Source: Rhodobacteraceae bacterium HLUCCA09 (GTDB taxonomy: Bacteria > Pseudomonadota > Alphaproteobacteria > Rhodobacterales > Rhodobacteraceae). Taken from it: a DNA stretch of 44,798 nucleotides. Below the pieces are notes generated by a model. That model searched no databases. It was not told the DNA's origin and saw nothing but the letters and a program-made list of their open reading frames with translations. This document shows, one piece after another, positions 34,416 through 44,747 of this stretch. Within the stretch, counting starts at the first letter, position 1, and every line of letters begins with the position of its first letter. The stretch lies in contig LJNT01000142.1 of the NCBI GenBank assembly GCA_001314685.1, positions 1 through 44,798 of the forward strand, given 5' to 3'. The translations under genes and the position numbers were made by a program.

Positions 34416-36169
34416 GCCTCGACGCGCCCCGCATCGACGACCCCGCGGACGAGCTGCGCGCCCGACTCGGCACAGGGGTCGTGGCCGAGCAGGCGACGGG
34501 CGAGCCCTTCCCCGTGCTCTGGATCGCGCGCGAGGCATGGGTCGAGGCGCACCGCGCCCTGCGCGAGATCGAGCGACCGTTCACGCTGATGGCCGACCTC
34601 TGGGGCACCGACGAGACCGCGCGGCACCATCGCGCGGGCCTGCCGCCCTCGGGCGTCACGGTAACGAGTCACCTCGTCTCGCCGGCGCGCAACGCCGACA
34701 TACGGCTCAAGCTCGCCTGCGACGGCACGGCGCCGCGCGCTCCTTCGGTGACGCGCGTCTATCCCGGCGCCGACTGGTACGAGCGCGAGACGTTCGACAT
34801 GCTCGGCGTGCAGTTCGACGGTCACCCCCTGCTGCGCCGCATCTACATGCCGAACGACTGGCAGGGCCACCCGCTGCGCAAGAGCCACCACGCCCGCGCG
34901 ACGGAAAAGCCCCCCTACCGGATGACGCCGGAGAGCTTCGCCGCGACGGAGGAGGCGAACACGCTCGACCCCGCGCGCCTCGGCCTGCCGACCGAGCGCG
35001 ACGGGGTGGAGCTGATGGTGCTGAACATGGGGCCGCACCACCCCTCGACCCACGGCGTCTTCCGCATCCTGCTCGGGCTCGACGGGGAAGAGATCGTCTG
35101 GGCCTATCCCGACATCGGCTACCATCACCGCGGCGCCGAGAAGATGGCCGAGCGGCAGACGTGGCACGGCTTCATCCCCTATTGCGACCGCATCGACTAT
35201 CTCGGCGGGGTCACCCACGAGCTGCCCTACCTGATGGCGGTCGAGAGCCTGAGCGGCATCGATGTGCCCGAGCGGGCGCAGTGCATCCGCGTGATGCTGG
35301 CCGAGATCTTCCGCGTCACGTCGCACCTGCTGTTCTACGGCACGATCGCGCAGGACGCCGGCGTGATGTCGCCGATCTTCTACATGTTCGTCGACCGCGA
35401 GCGCGCCTACGACGTGATCCAGGCGATCACCGGCGGGCGGATGCACCCCGCCTTCCTGCGGATCGGCGGCGTGGCGATGGACCTGCCGACCGGTTGGGAC
35501 GGCCTCGTGCGCGACTTCCTCGACTGGATGCCCGCGCGGCTCGACGACTACGAGGGCATGGTGATGCGCTCGGAGATGTTCCGGGCGCGCACGAAGGGCA
35601 TCGCCCTGGCCGACGCCGAGACCTGCCTGAAATGGTCGATGACCGGCCCCTCTCTGCGCGCCGCCGGCCTGCCCTGGGACATCCGCAAGGAGCGGCCCTA
35701 CTCGGGCTACGAGAGCTACGACTTCGACGTGGTCACCGCCGAGGGGGGCGACATCTACGCCCGCACCCGCGTGCGCGTGGGCGAGATGCGCGAGTCGCTC
35801 AGGATCATCCGCCAGTGCGTCGATCGGATGCCCGGCGGCCCGGTCAAGGCCGACCACCCGCGCGCCTTTCCGCCGCCGCGGGCGCAGACTCTCGAGGATA
35901 TCGAGACGCTGATCCACCATTTCGTCGGCACCGCATGGGGGCCGCGGGTGCCGGTCGGCGAGGCGACGGGGCAGATCGAGTCGGCCCGCGGACTGGCGCA
36001 GTATTCCATCGTCTCCGACGACGGCGGCCACAGCTATCGCACGCGCATCCGCACGCCGTCGTTCGCCAACCTGCAGGCGATCCCCGAGGTCGCGCCCGGG
36101 CTGACCGTGGCCGACTTCGTCATGCATATCGCCTCGCTCGATTTCGTCATGTCGGACGTCGACAAATGA
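34412..36169 (+). CDS. nuoCD: NADH-quinone oxidoreductase fused subunits C and D
   Basis: A 585-residue fusion like that of E. coli (about 600). The NuoC part (about 20-180) ends with the signature [25 protein letters not shown] and WQGHPLRK. The NuoD part begins near 200 with [19 protein letters not shown], where the His residues contribute to the quinone site, and ends [18 protein letters not shown]. In most alphaproteobacterial nuo operons nuoC and nuoD are separate genes, so the fusion is a strong sign that this is the other isozyme. The start overlaps nuoB and the stop overlaps nuoE, both by 4 bp. Confidence 0.96.
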   Translation: MSLDAPRIDDPADELRARLGTGVVAEQATGEPFPVLWIAREAWVEAHRALREIERPFTLMADLWGTDETARHHRAGLPPSGVTVTSHLVSPARNADIRLKLACDGTAPRAPSVTRVYPGADWYERETFDMLGVQFDGHPLLRRIYMPNDWQGHPLRKSHHARATEKPPYRMTPESFAATEEANTLDPARLGLPTERDGVELMVLNMGPHHPSTHGVFRILLGLDGEEIVWAYPDIGYHHRGAEKMAERQTWHGFIPYCDRIDYLGGVTHELPYLMAVESLSGIDVPERAQCIRVMLAEIFRVTSHLLFYGTIAQDAGVMSPIFYMFVDRERAYDVIQAITGGRMHPAFLRIGGVAMDLPTGWDGLVRDFLDWMPARLDDYEGMVMRSEMFRARTKGIALADAETCLKWSMTGPSLRAAGLPWDIRKERPYSGYESYDFDVVTAEGGDIYARTRVRVGEMRESLRIIRQCVDRMPGGPVKADHPRAFPPPRAQTLEDIETLIHHFVGTAWGPRVPVGEATGQIESARGLAQYSIVSDDGGHSYRTRIRTPSFANLQAIPEVAPGLTVADFVMHIASLDFVMSDVDK

Positions 36170-36642
36170 GCCTCGCCCCCGATCTCTGCGCCGCCATCGA
36201 GGAGGCGAAGCACCACCATGGCGGCCCGCGCCCGGCGATGCTGGAATCCCTGCGGATGATCCAGCAGCGACACGGCTGGGTGTCGGACGCCCATCTCGAA
36301 GAGGCCGCGGCGCTGCTCGGCGTGACGACCGCCGAGATGGAGGACGTGGCGACGTTCTACTCGCTCATCTTCCGCCGCCCCGTGGGCGAGAAGGTGATCC
36401 TGCTCTGCGACGGGGCGTCGTGCTGGCTGAACGGCGGCGACGCGGTGCGCGACGCGGTGATGGAGAAGCTCGGCATCGGCTTCGGCGAGACGACGGCGGA
36501 CGGGCGATACACCCTCGTCAACATCTGCTGCGTGGGCGGCTGCGACCATGCGCCGGCCGCCGTGATCGGCCGCGACCGCAGACTCGTCGGACCCCTGTCG
36601 CCCGACGACCTCGACCGCCTGCTGGGGGAGGACGCACGATGA
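36166..36642 (+). CDS. nuoE: NADH-quinone oxidoreductase subunit E
   Basis: A 158-residue subunit of the NADH-oxidising module that holds the 2Fe-2S cluster N1a. Ligands are Cys81 and Cys86 ([12 protein letters not shown]) with Cys122 and Cys126 ([11 protein letters not shown]), the C-x4-C and C-x3-C spacing of the family. The helical N-terminus ([20 protein letters not shown], then [13 protein letters not shown]) is typical. Alphaproteobacterial housekeeping NuoE is generally longer (200 or more residues), whereas this compact form is like E. coli's. ATGA overlaps on both sides. Confidence 0.95.
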   Translation: MSLAPDLCAAIEEAKHHHGGPRPAMLESLRMIQQRHGWVSDAHLEEAAALLGVTTAEMEDVATFYSLIFRRPVGEKVILLCDGASCWLNGGDAVRDAVMEKLGIGFGETTADGRYTLVNICCVGGCDHAPAAVIGRDRRLVGPLSPDDLDRLLGEDAR

Positions 36643-37946
36643 CCGACAGGCCGCTCACCGGCCGCGCCCGGCCCGATCGGACGCCGCACACGCTGGAGGA
36701 ATGGCGCGCGCTCGGCGGCTACGAGGCGGTCGAGCGGGGCCTGCGCGAGCTGACCCCGGAGCGCGTCCTCGACATGGTCGACGAGGCGCGGCTGAACGGG
36801 CGCGGCGGCGCGGGCTTTCCGGCGGCGAAGAAGTGGCGCTTCATGCCGAAGCCCGGCGAGGCGCCGGGAGACGGGCCGAATTATTTCATCGTCAACGGCG
36901 ACGAGATGGAGCCGGGCGCCTTCAAGGACCGCATCCTGCTCGAGGCAACGCCCCACCAGCTGGTCGAGGGCGCCATCCTCGCCGCCTACGCCACCCATTC
37001 GACCGAGATCATCGTGCTGATCCGCGACGCCTACCGCGACGCGATCCGCAACGTGAGCCGCGCGATCGAGGAGGCCGAGGCGGCGGGCTACCTGGGCCGC
37101 AACGTGCTCGGCTCGGGCTTCGACATCAGGATGTGGGTGCACCCCTCGGCCGGCCGCTACATCGTCGGCGAGGAGACGGCGCTGATCGAGGCGCTCGAAG
37201 GCAAGCGCGCCGTGCCGCGCAAGCGCCCGCCCTTTCCCGCGCAATCGGGCCTCTGGGGGCGGCCGACGACGGTGAACAACGTCGAGACGGTCTCGTGCGT
37301 CTCGCACATCGTGGCGAACGGGTCGAACTGGTTCCAGTCGCTCTCGCGCACGCAGGAGGGCGGCACCAAGGTCTTCGCCGTGTCGGGCCGGGTGAACAAG
37401 CCGCAGGTGATCGAGGCGCCGATGGGCGCCACGGCGGCAGAGCTGATCGAGATGGCGGGGGGCGTGTCGGGCAACGGCGTCTTGCGGTGTTTCCAGCCGG
37501 GGGGCGGCGCCTCGGGGTTCCTCGAGGCGGATGCGCTCGAGGTGCCGCTCGATTTCGGCCATGTGCGCGCGGCGGGCAGCATGTTCGGCACCGGCACGCT
37601 GATCGTGCTCGATCAGACGGCCTGCCCGGTTGGCGTGATCGCGCGGCACATGGCGTTCTACGCGCGCGAAAGCTGCGGCTGGTGCACGCCCTGTCGCGAC
37701 GGCCTGCCTTGGGCGGCCAGGATCATGGCCGACATCGAGGCGGGGTCGGGGCACTTGTCCGATCTCGACATCCTGCGCATGACGGTGGAAGTCGGAGGCC
37801 CGCGCGGCCGCGCCTTCTGCGACCTGATGGGCGGGGCCATGAGCCCTCTGGGGACCGGCCTCGCCCGCTTCGGCGACCTCTTCGAGCAGCACATTTCCGA
37901 CAAGTGCTGCCCCGTCGCCCGCGATCACCGGAGGGCTGCGGCATGA
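36639..37946 (+). CDS. nuoF: NADH-quinone oxidoreductase subunit F (NADH and FMN binding)
   Basis: A 435-residue subunit where NADH is oxidised. GRGGAGFPAAKKWRFMP at 54-70 forms the FMN-binding loop. VNGDEMEPGAFKDRILLEA is the NADH-binding stretch and contains the Glu-Pro form seen in E. coli NuoF (DEMEPG) instead of the DESEPG usual in mitochondria-like NuoF. The 4Fe-4S cluster N3 is ligated by Cys346, Cys349 and Cys352 (ESCGWCTPCRDG) and Cys394 (AFCDLMGGA). Starts at the ATG overlapping nuoE; overlaps nuoG by 4 bp. Confidence 0.96.
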   Translation: MTDRPLTGRARPDRTPHTLEEWRALGGYEAVERGLRELTPERVLDMVDEARLNGRGGAGFPAAKKWRFMPKPGEAPGDGPNYFIVNGDEMEPGAFKDRILLEATPHQLVEGAILAAYATHSTEIIVLIRDAYRDAIRNVSRAIEEAEAAGYLGRNVLGSGFDIRMWVHPSAGRYIVGEETALIEALEGKRAVPRKRPPFPAQSGLWGRPTTVNNVETVSCVSHIVANGSNWFQSLSRTQEGGTKVFAVSGRVNKPQVIEAPMGATAAELIEMAGGVSGNGVLRCFQPGGGASGFLEADALEVPLDFGHVRAAGSMFGTGTLIVLDQTACPVGVIARHMAFYARESCGWCTPCRDGLPWAARIMADIEAGSGHLSDLDILRMTVEVGGPRGRAFCDLMGGAMSPLGTGLARFGDLFEQHISDKCCPVARDHRRAAA

Positions 37947-40543
37947 CGAGGGTGCGCCTGACCATCGACGGGATCGAGCGCGAGGTGGCGGCGGGGCAGG
38001 ATCTGCTGTCGGCCTCGCTCGGCCTCGGCGTCGAGGTGCCGCATTTCTGCTGGCACGCCGCGCTCGGCTCGGTCGGGGCCTGCCGGCTCTGCGCCGTGCG
38101 CGTCCATTCCGGGCCCGACGACGACGAGGGCCGGATCGAGATGGCCTGCATGACGCCCGTCGCCGAGGGCCAGCGGGTGGACCTGGCCGACCCCGAGGCC
38201 CACGAGATGCGCGCCCGCGTGATCGAGTGGCTGATGGTCAACCACCCGCACGATTGCGCCGTCTGCGAGGAGGGGGGCGCCTGCCACCTCCAGGACATGA
38301 CGGTGGCCACCGGCCACCACAAGCGGCGCTACCGCTTCGAGAAGCGCACCCACCGCAATCAGGATCTCGGGCCGCTCCTGACCCACGAGATGAACCGCTG
38401 CATCGCCTGCTACCGGTGCACGCGCTTCTACCGGGGCTATGCGGGGGGCCGCGATCTCGACGTGTTTGGCGCCCATGACCGGGCCTATTTCGGCCGCTAC
38501 GAGGATGGCCCGCTCGACAGCCCCTTCGCCGGGAACCTCGCCGAGGTCTGCCCCACCGGCGTGTTCAACGACAAGGGCTGGTCGGAGCAGTATGCCCGCA
38601 AGTGGGACATGGTCGCGAGCCCGGCGATCTGCACCCAGTGCTCGGTCGGCTGCAACGTGTTCGCCGCCCAGCGCGACGGGCGGGTGCGCCGGGTGCAGAA
38701 CCGCTACCACGGCGCGATCAACGGGCACTTCCTGTGCGACCGGGGGCGATTCGGCGCCCTCCACGTCGCCGAGGCGCGGCTTGACCACACCCGGGTAGGC
38801 GGGTCGCTGGCCGATGCCGAGACCGCCCGCGCCGCCGCGCAGGAGGCGCTGGGGACGGGCGCGGTGGGTATCGGCTCGCCGCGCGCAAGCCTCGAGACCA
38901 ACGCCGCGCTGCGGCAACTTGTGGGGCCCGGGCGCTTCTTCGCCGGGATGGGCGAGGCCGAGGCGCGGGCCGTCGGCCGGATGGCCGGTTGGCTCGCGAG
39001 CGGGCGCGGTGTCTCGCTCAAGGAGATGGAAGGCGCCGATGCGGTGCTGGTGCTGGGCGAGGACCTGACCGGCACTGCTCCCCGCGCGGCGCTCGCGCTG
39101 CGGCAGACGGCACGCGGCGCGGCCAACGCGCTCGCCGCCGAAAAGGGTGTGCCCGCCTGGCTCGACAACGCCGCCCGCGTGGCGGGCGAGGGGCGCAGGA
39201 CGCCCATCGCACTGGTCACGCCGATGGCCGACGCGCTCGACGACGTGGCGACATGGGCGCTGCGCCGACCACCGGAAGAAATCGCCGCCTTCGGCCGCTC
39301 GGTCGCCGCCGCCTTGCGGAGCGAGGCGGCGGATGAGGATGCGCGCGCGGTGGCCGAGGCCCTGTCGACCGCCGGGCGGCCGCTGGTCGTCGCGGGTTTC
39401 GGCACCGGCCGGGGCGACGCGGTCGAGGCGGCGGGCGCGGTGGCCGAGGCGCTGGGCGACACGGCGCGGCTCGCCCTGTTTCCACCCGAGGCGAACAGCC
39501 TCGGTCTGGCGCTGACCGGTGCCGAGGGCCTCGAGGGGGCCGTCGCCGCGCTCGAGCACGGATTGGCGCAAACGGCCGTCATTGCCGAGGTAGACCTGTT
39601 CGAGCGGGCCGATCCGCGGCTGGTCGAGCGGCTTTTCGCGGCAGCCGAGACGGTGATCGCACTCGACAGCGCCGAGACGCGCACGACCGCGCGCGCCGAC
39701 ATCGTGCTGCCGGTGGCCGACTGGTCGGAGGCGGCGGGCACCTTCGTCAACCACGAGGGACGCGCGCAGCGCAGCTTCGCCGCCGTGGCGGGTGGCCGCC
39801 CCGCCGGCTGGCGCGTGCTTGCGGGGCTGATGGCCGTGCCGCCGGGCTGGGACACGCTCGACGCGATGCTCGCCGCCCTCGCGCGCGACCTGCCTCAGCT
39901 CGCCCCTGCAAGGGAGGCCGCGCCCGGCGCCGCCTTCCGTCTTCCGCTGGGGCAGGTGGCGCGCGCGCCCTGGCGGATGTCGGGGCGCACCGCACACGAC
40001 CTCGCGGGGCGGGTGCCCGAGGGCACGCCGCTGGCCGACGCCGACGCGGCGCTCGCCTTCTCGATGGAGGGGGCGCAGGGGGCCGACGCGCCTCCCGCCC
40101 TGCGCACCTCCTACGGAGTGCCCGGATGGCACTCCGCCTCGGCCGCGCCCTTCCTGACCGACGGCCCCAACGGCCCGCTGAAGGAGGGCGACCCCGGCGT
40201 CTCGGTGCTGTCGGGCTTCACCGCGGCCGAGCCGCTGGCGGAGCACGCGCCGCGCGGCGCGGGCCTCGCCCCCCTGCCCCTGCACGAGCCGTTCTCGGGC
40301 GACGAGCTGGGCCGCCGGGCACAGCGGCTGGCACAGCGCTGCCCGGCGCCCGTGATCGCGCTGCACCCCGACGACGCCACCGAGCTCGGGCTGGTCGACG
40401 GGCAGGCGGTGGCCATAGACGGCGGCGAGGCGGTGCCGCTCACCCTCGACCCGGCCGTGCCGAAGGGCCACGTCGCTGCCACGGCGGGGCGGCTCCTGCC
40501 GCGCGGCGGCGGCCACCGGGCCATCGTGGAGGCGGCTGAATGA
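37943..40543 (+). CDS. nuoG: NADH-quinone oxidoreductase subunit G, with N7 cluster
   Basis: An 866-residue subunit, much nearer to E. coli NuoG (about 908) than to mitochondria-like NuoG (about 690). Cluster ligands are visible in order. N1b: Cys36, Cys47, Cys50, Cys69. N5: His101, Cys105, Cys108, Cys114. N4: Cys153, Cys156, Cys159, Cys203. N7: Cys230, Cys233, Cys237, Cys265 (CTQCSVGC, then 27 residues to FLCDRGRF). N7 is known from E. coli- and Thermus-type enzymes and is missing in mitochondria-like ones. The rest is a molybdopterin-oxidoreductase-like domain without cofactor residues, Ala- and Glu-rich, ending in a small beta domain ([21 protein letters not shown]). ATGA overlaps at both ends. 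Confidence 0.96.
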   Translation: MTRVRLTIDGIEREVAAGQDLLSASLGLGVEVPHFCWHAALGSVGACRLCAVRVHSGPDDDEGRIEMACMTPVAEGQRVDLADPEAHEMRARVIEWLMVNHPHDCAVCEEGGACHLQDMTVATGHHKRRYRFEKRTHRNQDLGPLLTHEMNRCIACYRCTRFYRGYAGGRDLDVFGAHDRAYFGRYEDGPLDSPFAGNLAEVCPTGVFNDKGWSEQYARKWDMVASPAICTQCSVGCNVFAAQRDGRVRRVQNRYHGAINGHFLCDRGRFGALHVAEARLDHTRVGGSLADAETARAAAQEALGTGAVGIGSPRASLETNAALRQLVGPGRFFAGMGEAEARAVGRMAGWLASGRGVSLKEMEGADAVLVLGEDLTGTAPRAALALRQTARGAANALAAEKGVPAWLDNAARVAGEGRRTPIALVTPMADALDDVATWALRRPPEEIAAFGRSVAAALRSEAADEDARAVAEALSTAGRPLVVAGFGTGRGDAVEAAGAVAEALGDTARLALFPPEANSLGLALTGAEGLEGAVAALEHGLAQTAVIAEVDLFERADPRLVERLFAAAETVIALDSAETRTTARADIVLPVADWSEAAGTFVNHEGRAQRSFAAVAGGRPAGWRVLAGLMAVPPGWDTLDAMLAALARDLPQLAPAREAAPGAAFRLPLGQVARAPWRMSGRTAHDLAGRVPEGTPLADADAALAFSMEGAQGADAPPALRTSYGVPGWHSASAAPFLTDGPNGPLKEGDPGVSVLSGFTAAEPLAEHAPRGAGLAPLPLHEPFSGDELGRRAQRLAQRCPAPVIALHPDDATELGLVDGQAVAIDGGEAVPLTLDPAVPKGHVAATAGRLLPRGGGHRAIVEAAE

Positions 40544-41496
40544 GCGCCGCGATCACCCTCATCCTCTCGGTCTGGCTGATCGCGGCGCTGCTGGTGGCGG
40601 CCGGCGTGTTCACGTGGGTGGAGCGGCGCGGCCTCGGCTTCCTGCAGGAGCGGCTGGGGCCGAACCGCGTCGGACCGTTCGGCTTCTTCCAGTGGATTGC
40701 CGACACCGTGAAGCTCTTGTTCAAGGCCGACGAGGTGCCGCCCGGGGGCGATGCGCTCACCTTCCGCCTGGCGCCCGCGCTGGCAGCGACGCCTGTTCTC
40801 GTGGGCTTCGCCGTCGTCGCCTTCGCGCCGGGATGGACGATCTCGGCCCTCGACATCGGGGTGATCTTCATTCTCGCGATGCTGGCGCTGACGGTCTATG
40901 CGATGGTGCTCGGCGCATGGGCCTCGCGCAATCGCTACGCGATGCTGGGGGGCCTTCGGGCGGCGGCGCAGATGCTCTCCTACGAGGCGTTCTTCGGCCT
41001 GTCGCTGATGGGCGTGGTGATGCTGGCGGGCTCGATGAACCTCGGACAGATCGTCGCCGCGCAGGAGGGGCTGTGGTTCGTCGTCCAGCAGCCGCTGGGC
41101 GCGGCGCTGTTCACCATCGCCGGGATTGCCGCGGCGCACCGCCTGCCCTTCGACCTGCAGGAATCCGAGCAGGATCTCGTGGCGGGCTTCATGACCGAGT
41201 ATTCGGGGATGGGCTTCGCCCTGTTCTTCCTGGGCGAATACCTCGCGATCCTGCTTGTCTCGGCGCTGGCGGTGACGCTGTTCTTCGGCGGCTGGCTGGG
41301 GCCGTTTCTGCCCGCGCCCGTCTGGTTCGGCCTCAAGGTCGGGGCGCTCGCGCTCGCCTTCGTGTGGATCCGGGCAGTGCTGCCGCGGCCGCGCTACGAC
41401 CAGCTCGTCGCCTTCGCGTGGAAATGGGCGCTGCCGCTGGCGCTCGTCAACCTGCTGGCGACGGGCGCCGTCGTGGTACTGGGAGGTGCCGCATGA
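40540..41496 (+). CDS. nuoH: NADH-quinone oxidoreductase subunit H
   Basis: A 318-residue membrane subunit with eight or nine helices next to the quinone cavity. Conserved loops are [21 protein letters not shown] and TVKLLFKAD near the start, [24 protein letters not shown], and the acidic [23 protein letters not shown] loop that lines the quinone channel. Length is close to E. coli NuoH (325). Starts inside the last codon of nuoG (ATGA) and ends overlapping nuoI. Confidence 0.95.
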   Translation: MSAAITLILSVWLIAALLVAAGVFTWVERRGLGFLQERLGPNRVGPFGFFQWIADTVKLLFKADEVPPGGDALTFRLAPALAATPVLVGFAVVAFAPGWTISALDIGVIFILAMLALTVYAMVLGAWASRNRYAMLGGLRAAAQMLSYEAFFGLSLMGVVMLAGSMNLGQIVAAQEGLWFVVQQPLGAALFTIAGIAAAHRLPFDLQESEQDLVAGFMTEYSGMGFALFFLGEYLAILLVSALAVTLFFGGWLGPFLPAPVWFGLKVGALALAFVWIRAVLPRPRYDQLVAFAWKWALPLALVNLLATGAVVVLGGAA

Positions 41497-42008
41497 GGGG
41501 GATCATCGAGAGCCTCGCGCGTGTCGGGCGCAAGCTCGTCACCAGGAAATACACCGCCGGCTACCCCGAGGTGAAGCCCGAGCTTCCCGCCCGCTACCGC
41601 GCCCGGATCGTGCTGACGCGCGACCCCGACGGGCAGGAGCGGTGCGTGGCGTGCAACCTGTGCGCCGTGGCCTGCCCGGTCGACTGCATCGACGTGGTCA
41701 AGGCCGAGGCGGAAGACGGCCGCTGGGTGCCCGAGACGTTCCGCATCAACTTTGCCCGCTGCATCTTCTGCGGCTACTGCGAAGAGGCGTGCCCGACCCA
41801 GGCGATCCAGCTCACGCCCGATTTCGAGACGGCCGACTACGAGCGCGCGAGCCTGATCTACGACAAGGACGACCTGCTGATCGCGGGCCAGGGCAAGCAG
41901 GCCGGCTACACCTACTGGGCCGTCGCGGGCAAGGCGATCGCCGGCAAGGACAAGGGCGAGGCGCAGGGAGAAGCGCCGCCCACCGACCTGCGGGATCTCT
42001 GCCCGTGA
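41493..42008 (+). CDS. nuoI: NADH-quinone oxidoreductase subunit I
   Basis: A 171-residue subunit with two 4Fe-4S clusters (N6a and N6b) that pass electrons to N2. Ligands are Cys51, Cys54, Cys57 (with Cys61 as the crossing ligand) and Cys90, Cys93, Cys96 (with Cys100), in [17 protein letters not shown] and [17 protein letters not shown]. The N-terminal amphipathic helices and the [19 protein letters not shown] segment are typical, and this last form matches E. coli. Overlaps nuoH by ATGA and nuoJ by GTGA. Confidence 0.96.
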   Translation: MRGIIESLARVGRKLVTRKYTAGYPEVKPELPARYRARIVLTRDPDGQERCVACNLCAVACPVDCIDVVKAEAEDGRWVPETFRINFARCIFCGYCEEACPTQAIQLTPDFETADYERASLIYDKDDLLIAGQGKQAGYTYWAVAGKAIAGKDKGEAQGEAPPTDLRDLCP

Positions 42009-42499
42009 GCTGGGGACTGGCGATCTGGGCAAGCGCGCTGGCGCTCGCGGCCGCAGCGCTCGCGGTGACGCGCGACTCGGTGGTGCACGCGCTGCTGCTG
42101 CTGCTCGCGGCGCTGGTGGCGCTGGGGGTGGCGTTCTTCGCGCTGGCCTCGCCCTTTGCCGGCGCGATCCAGCTGCTGATCTACGCGGGAGCCGTGGTGG
42201 CGGTCTTCGTTTTCGTCATCATGACGGTCGAGGCGGGGCCTGAGGCGCGGGCGCGCGAGCGGGCGCTGCTGGCGGGCGCGTGGCGCTGGCCCGCCGTCGT
42301 GGCCGTGGCTGCCCTTGTGCCGATGCTCATCGGCCTGGGCGGCGCGGAGGAAGGCACGCCCGGCGGCGTCGGCGCGGCGGAACTCGGGCTGCTGATGTTC
42401 GGCGAGTGGGCGGTGGCGACCGAGCTCGTCTCGCTGCTGCTGATCGCCGGCCTGATCGGGGTGCGCGCGCTGTCGCGGAAGGGGAGAGACGGGGAATGA
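42005..42499 (+). CDS. nuoJ: NADH-quinone oxidoreductase subunit J
   Basis: A 164-residue membrane subunit with five helices. The third helix carries [22 protein letters not shown], the conserved pi-bulge region thought to gate coupling. The start is GTG at 42005, overlapping the nuoI stop as GTGA, and it continues the 4-bp overlap pattern; no ATG exists nearby in frame. The loop after helix 3 ([13 protein letters not shown]) and the segment before the last helix ([14 protein letters not shown]) are short. Confidence 0.92.
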   Translation: MSWGLAIWASALALAAAALAVTRDSVVHALLLLLAALVALGVAFFALASPFAGAIQLLIYAGAVVAVFVFVIMTVEAGPEARARERALLAGAWRWPAVVAVAALVPMLIGLGGAEEGTPGGVGAAELGLLMFGEWAVATELVSLLLIAGLIGVRALSRKGRDGE

Positions 42500-42798
42500 C
42501 AGGGCTCAACGCGCTTCTGGCGCTCTCGGGCGGGCTGTTCGTGACCGGGCTGTTCGGCGTGCTCGCCCGGCGGACGATCGTGCTCCAGCTCGTTTCGCTC
42601 GAGATCATGCTGGCGGGGCCGGCGCTGGCGTTCGTGGCGGCCGGCGCCCATCACGGCTCTGTCGAGGGAACGGCGATGTTCCTGCTGGTTCTGGCGCTGG
42701 CCGCCGCCGAAGTGGCGGTCGGCCTCGCGATCTACCTGCACCTGCGGCGGCACGCGGGCGGCGGCGACGCCGACGCGGCGACCCGGCTGAGGAGATGA
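42496..42798 (+). CDS. nuoK: NADH-quinone oxidoreductase subunit K
   Basis: A 100-residue antiporter-like (MrpC-related) membrane subunit with three helices. The functional acidic residues Glu36 (VSLEIMLAGPALAFVAAG) and Glu72 (LAAAEVAVGLAIYL) are at the same numbers as in E. coli, and the surrounding ALAFVAAG is like E. coli ALAFVVAG. ATGA overlaps at both ends. Confidence 0.95.
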   Translation: MTGLNALLALSGGLFVTGLFGVLARRTIVLQLVSLEIMLAGPALAFVAAGAHHGSVEGTAMFLLVLALAAAEVAVGLAIYLHLRRHAGGGDADAATRLRR

Positions 42799-44747
42799 GC
42801 GGGATGCTGGCGTACCTCCTGTTGCTCGTGCCGATGCCGCCGCTCGGGGGCTTCCTTCTGCTGGCGCTCGATCCCTACCGGCTCGACCGGCGCGCGGTGC
42901 AGGCGGCGGCGCTGGCGGCCGGCTGCGCGCCGCTGCTGATCGTGGCGCCGCTCGCGATCGCGAACCTCAGCGGGGCATGGGGCGATCAGGTCGCGCCGAT
43001 CTTCACGCTCGGCGTGGGCAACTTCGAGGTTGCCCTGGCCATGGGCATCGACGCGATGAGCGCGGTGGCGGCGCTCACCGTCGCCTTCGTCTCTGCCTGC
43101 GTGATGATCTACGCCCTCGACTACATGTCCTATGCCGGCACGCCCGACCTGCGGCGCTTCTTCGCGCTGATGAACCTGTTCGTGGCGGGGATGCTGGCGA
43201 TGGTGCTGGCGGCCGACTCCATCACCTTCTTCCTGGGGTGGGAGTTGATGGGCCTCTGCTCGTTCTTCCTGATCTCCTACAACATGACCTCGCCACGCGC
43301 CTTCGCTGCCGGGCAGAAGGCGTTCCTGATCACGCGGATCGCAGACGCCGCCCTGCTTGCCGGTCTCTTGCTGCTGTTTCTCGAGGCGGGTTCGGTGAGG
43401 CTGGCCGAGCTGATCCCGGCCGGCGCGGTGGCCGAGCCCGTTCGCGGCAGCATCATCGCGGCGCTGCTGCTGATCGGCGCGCTCGGCAAGTCGGCGCAGG
43501 TCCCCTTCCACACCTGGCTGCCCACCGCGATGGCCGGGCCGACGCCGGTCTCGGCGCTCTTGCACTCGGCCACCATGGTGGCCGCGGGGGCGGTGCTGCT
43601 CGCCCGCTTCGCGCCGGTGATCGAGGCCCACCCGGTGGTCGCGGGCGCGACAGCTCTGGCGGGCGTGACCACCGCGCTCTTCGGTGCCGCATGCGCCGTG
43701 GCCCAGACCGACGTCAAGCGGCTGCTGGCCTATTCGTCGATCAGCCAGATCGGCTACATGGTGGCCGCCGTCGGCGTTGGCGCGCCCGCGGTGGCGATGG
43801 CGCATTTCGTCGTGCATGCCGCGTTCAAGTCGCTTTTGTTCATGGCGGCCGGCGTGATGAGCCACGCGGGCGGCGGCAGCACGGCGATCGACTCGCTGCG
43901 GGGCGCGGCAAGGGCGACGCCCATCGCCTTTCTCTGCTACGCGGCCGGGGCGGCCTCTCTCGCCGGCCTGCCGTTCGTCACCGCGGGCTGGTGGTCGAAG
44001 GAGGCGATCCTCGCCTCGGCGCTCGCCGCGGGGCCGTTGGGCGTGGCGATCTGGGCCGCGGCGCTCGCGGCGGCGGTGCTGACCGGAATCTACGCCTTCC
44101 GGCCCGTTCTGGTGGCGGCCGCCACGCCCGCCCAGCCGCGGCGGCGCTGCCGTGAACACCCGCTGGCGATCGCGCCGCTGGTCGTGCTCGCTTTCCTCTC
44201 GCTGGCCGGCGGCGTCGCCGTCGCGCCGATGACCGAGCTGATGGGCGGCCACCCGCCGCATCCCGCGCACTGGGTCGAGATCGTTGGCGCCGCCGCCGCC
44301 CTGGGGGGCCTCGCCGGATCGGTCGCCGTCGTCTTCACGCCCGCGCTCGCGGCCCGGGTGCGCCGCGCCCGCAAGCTGCGCGCGGGCCTGCAGTTCGACG
44401 CGCGCTACTACGCGCTTCTCGTGCGGCCATACCGGCGTCTCGTGCGCCACCTTTCGGGGCGCGAGGGCGCCTGGGTAGACCGGCTCGGCCGCCCGCCCGA
44501 CGGCGCGACGGCCGACCCGGTTGGCCAAGCCACCGTGGCGCTCGGCCTCTGGCTGCGGCGGGTCGTGCTGACCCCGTTCACGCCGGACCGGATCGACATC
44601 GCATGGATGCGAAGCGCCGCCGGCATCGGGCGTGTGGCCGAGCGGGGCCGCCACCTTCAGACGGGCCGTGTGCGCGATTACGCGCTCGCTCTCGCGGTCG
44701 GCCTCGCCGCACTTCTGATCCTTGGATGGGGAATGACATGGCGCTGA
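42795..44747 (+). CDS. nuoL: NADH-quinone oxidoreductase subunit L
   Basis: A 650-residue proton-pumping subunit with about 16 helices. Key segments are FFLGWELMGLCSFFLISYN, with the conserved Glu of helix 5, ALLLIGALGKSAQVPFHTWLP, with the helix 7 Lys, and PTPVSALLHSATMVAAGAVL. The lateral helix and final helix are in the last 120 residues, ending ALALAVGLAALLILGWGMTWR region. Starts in the last codon of nuoK (ATGA), and its end overlaps nuoM by 10 bp. Confidence 0.95.
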   Translation: MSGMLAYLLLLVPMPPLGGFLLLALDPYRLDRRAVQAAALAAGCAPLLIVAPLAIANLSGAWGDQVAPIFTLGVGNFEVALAMGIDAMSAVAALTVAFVSACVMIYALDYMSYAGTPDLRRFFALMNLFVAGMLAMVLAADSITFFLGWELMGLCSFFLISYNMTSPRAFAAGQKAFLITRIADAALLAGLLLLFLEAGSVRLAELIPAGAVAEPVRGSIIAALLLIGALGKSAQVPFHTWLPTAMAGPTPVSALLHSATMVAAGAVLLARFAPVIEAHPVVAGATALAGVTTALFGAACAVAQTDVKRLLAYSSISQIGYMVAAVGVGAPAVAMAHFVVHAAFKSLLFMAAGVMSHAGGGSTAIDSLRGAARATPIAFLCYAAGAASLAGLPFVTAGWWSKEAILASALAAGPLGVAIWAAALAAAVLTGIYAFRPVLVAAATPAQPRRRCREHPLAIAPLVVLAFLSLAGGVAVAPMTELMGGHPPHPAHWVEIVGAAAALGGLAGSVAVVFTPALAARVRRARKLRAGLQFDARYYALLVRPYRRLVRHLSGREGAWVDRLGRPPDGATADPVGQATVALGLWLRRVVLTPFTPDRIDIAWMRSAAGIGRVAERGRHLQTGRVRDYALALAVGLAALLILGWGMTWR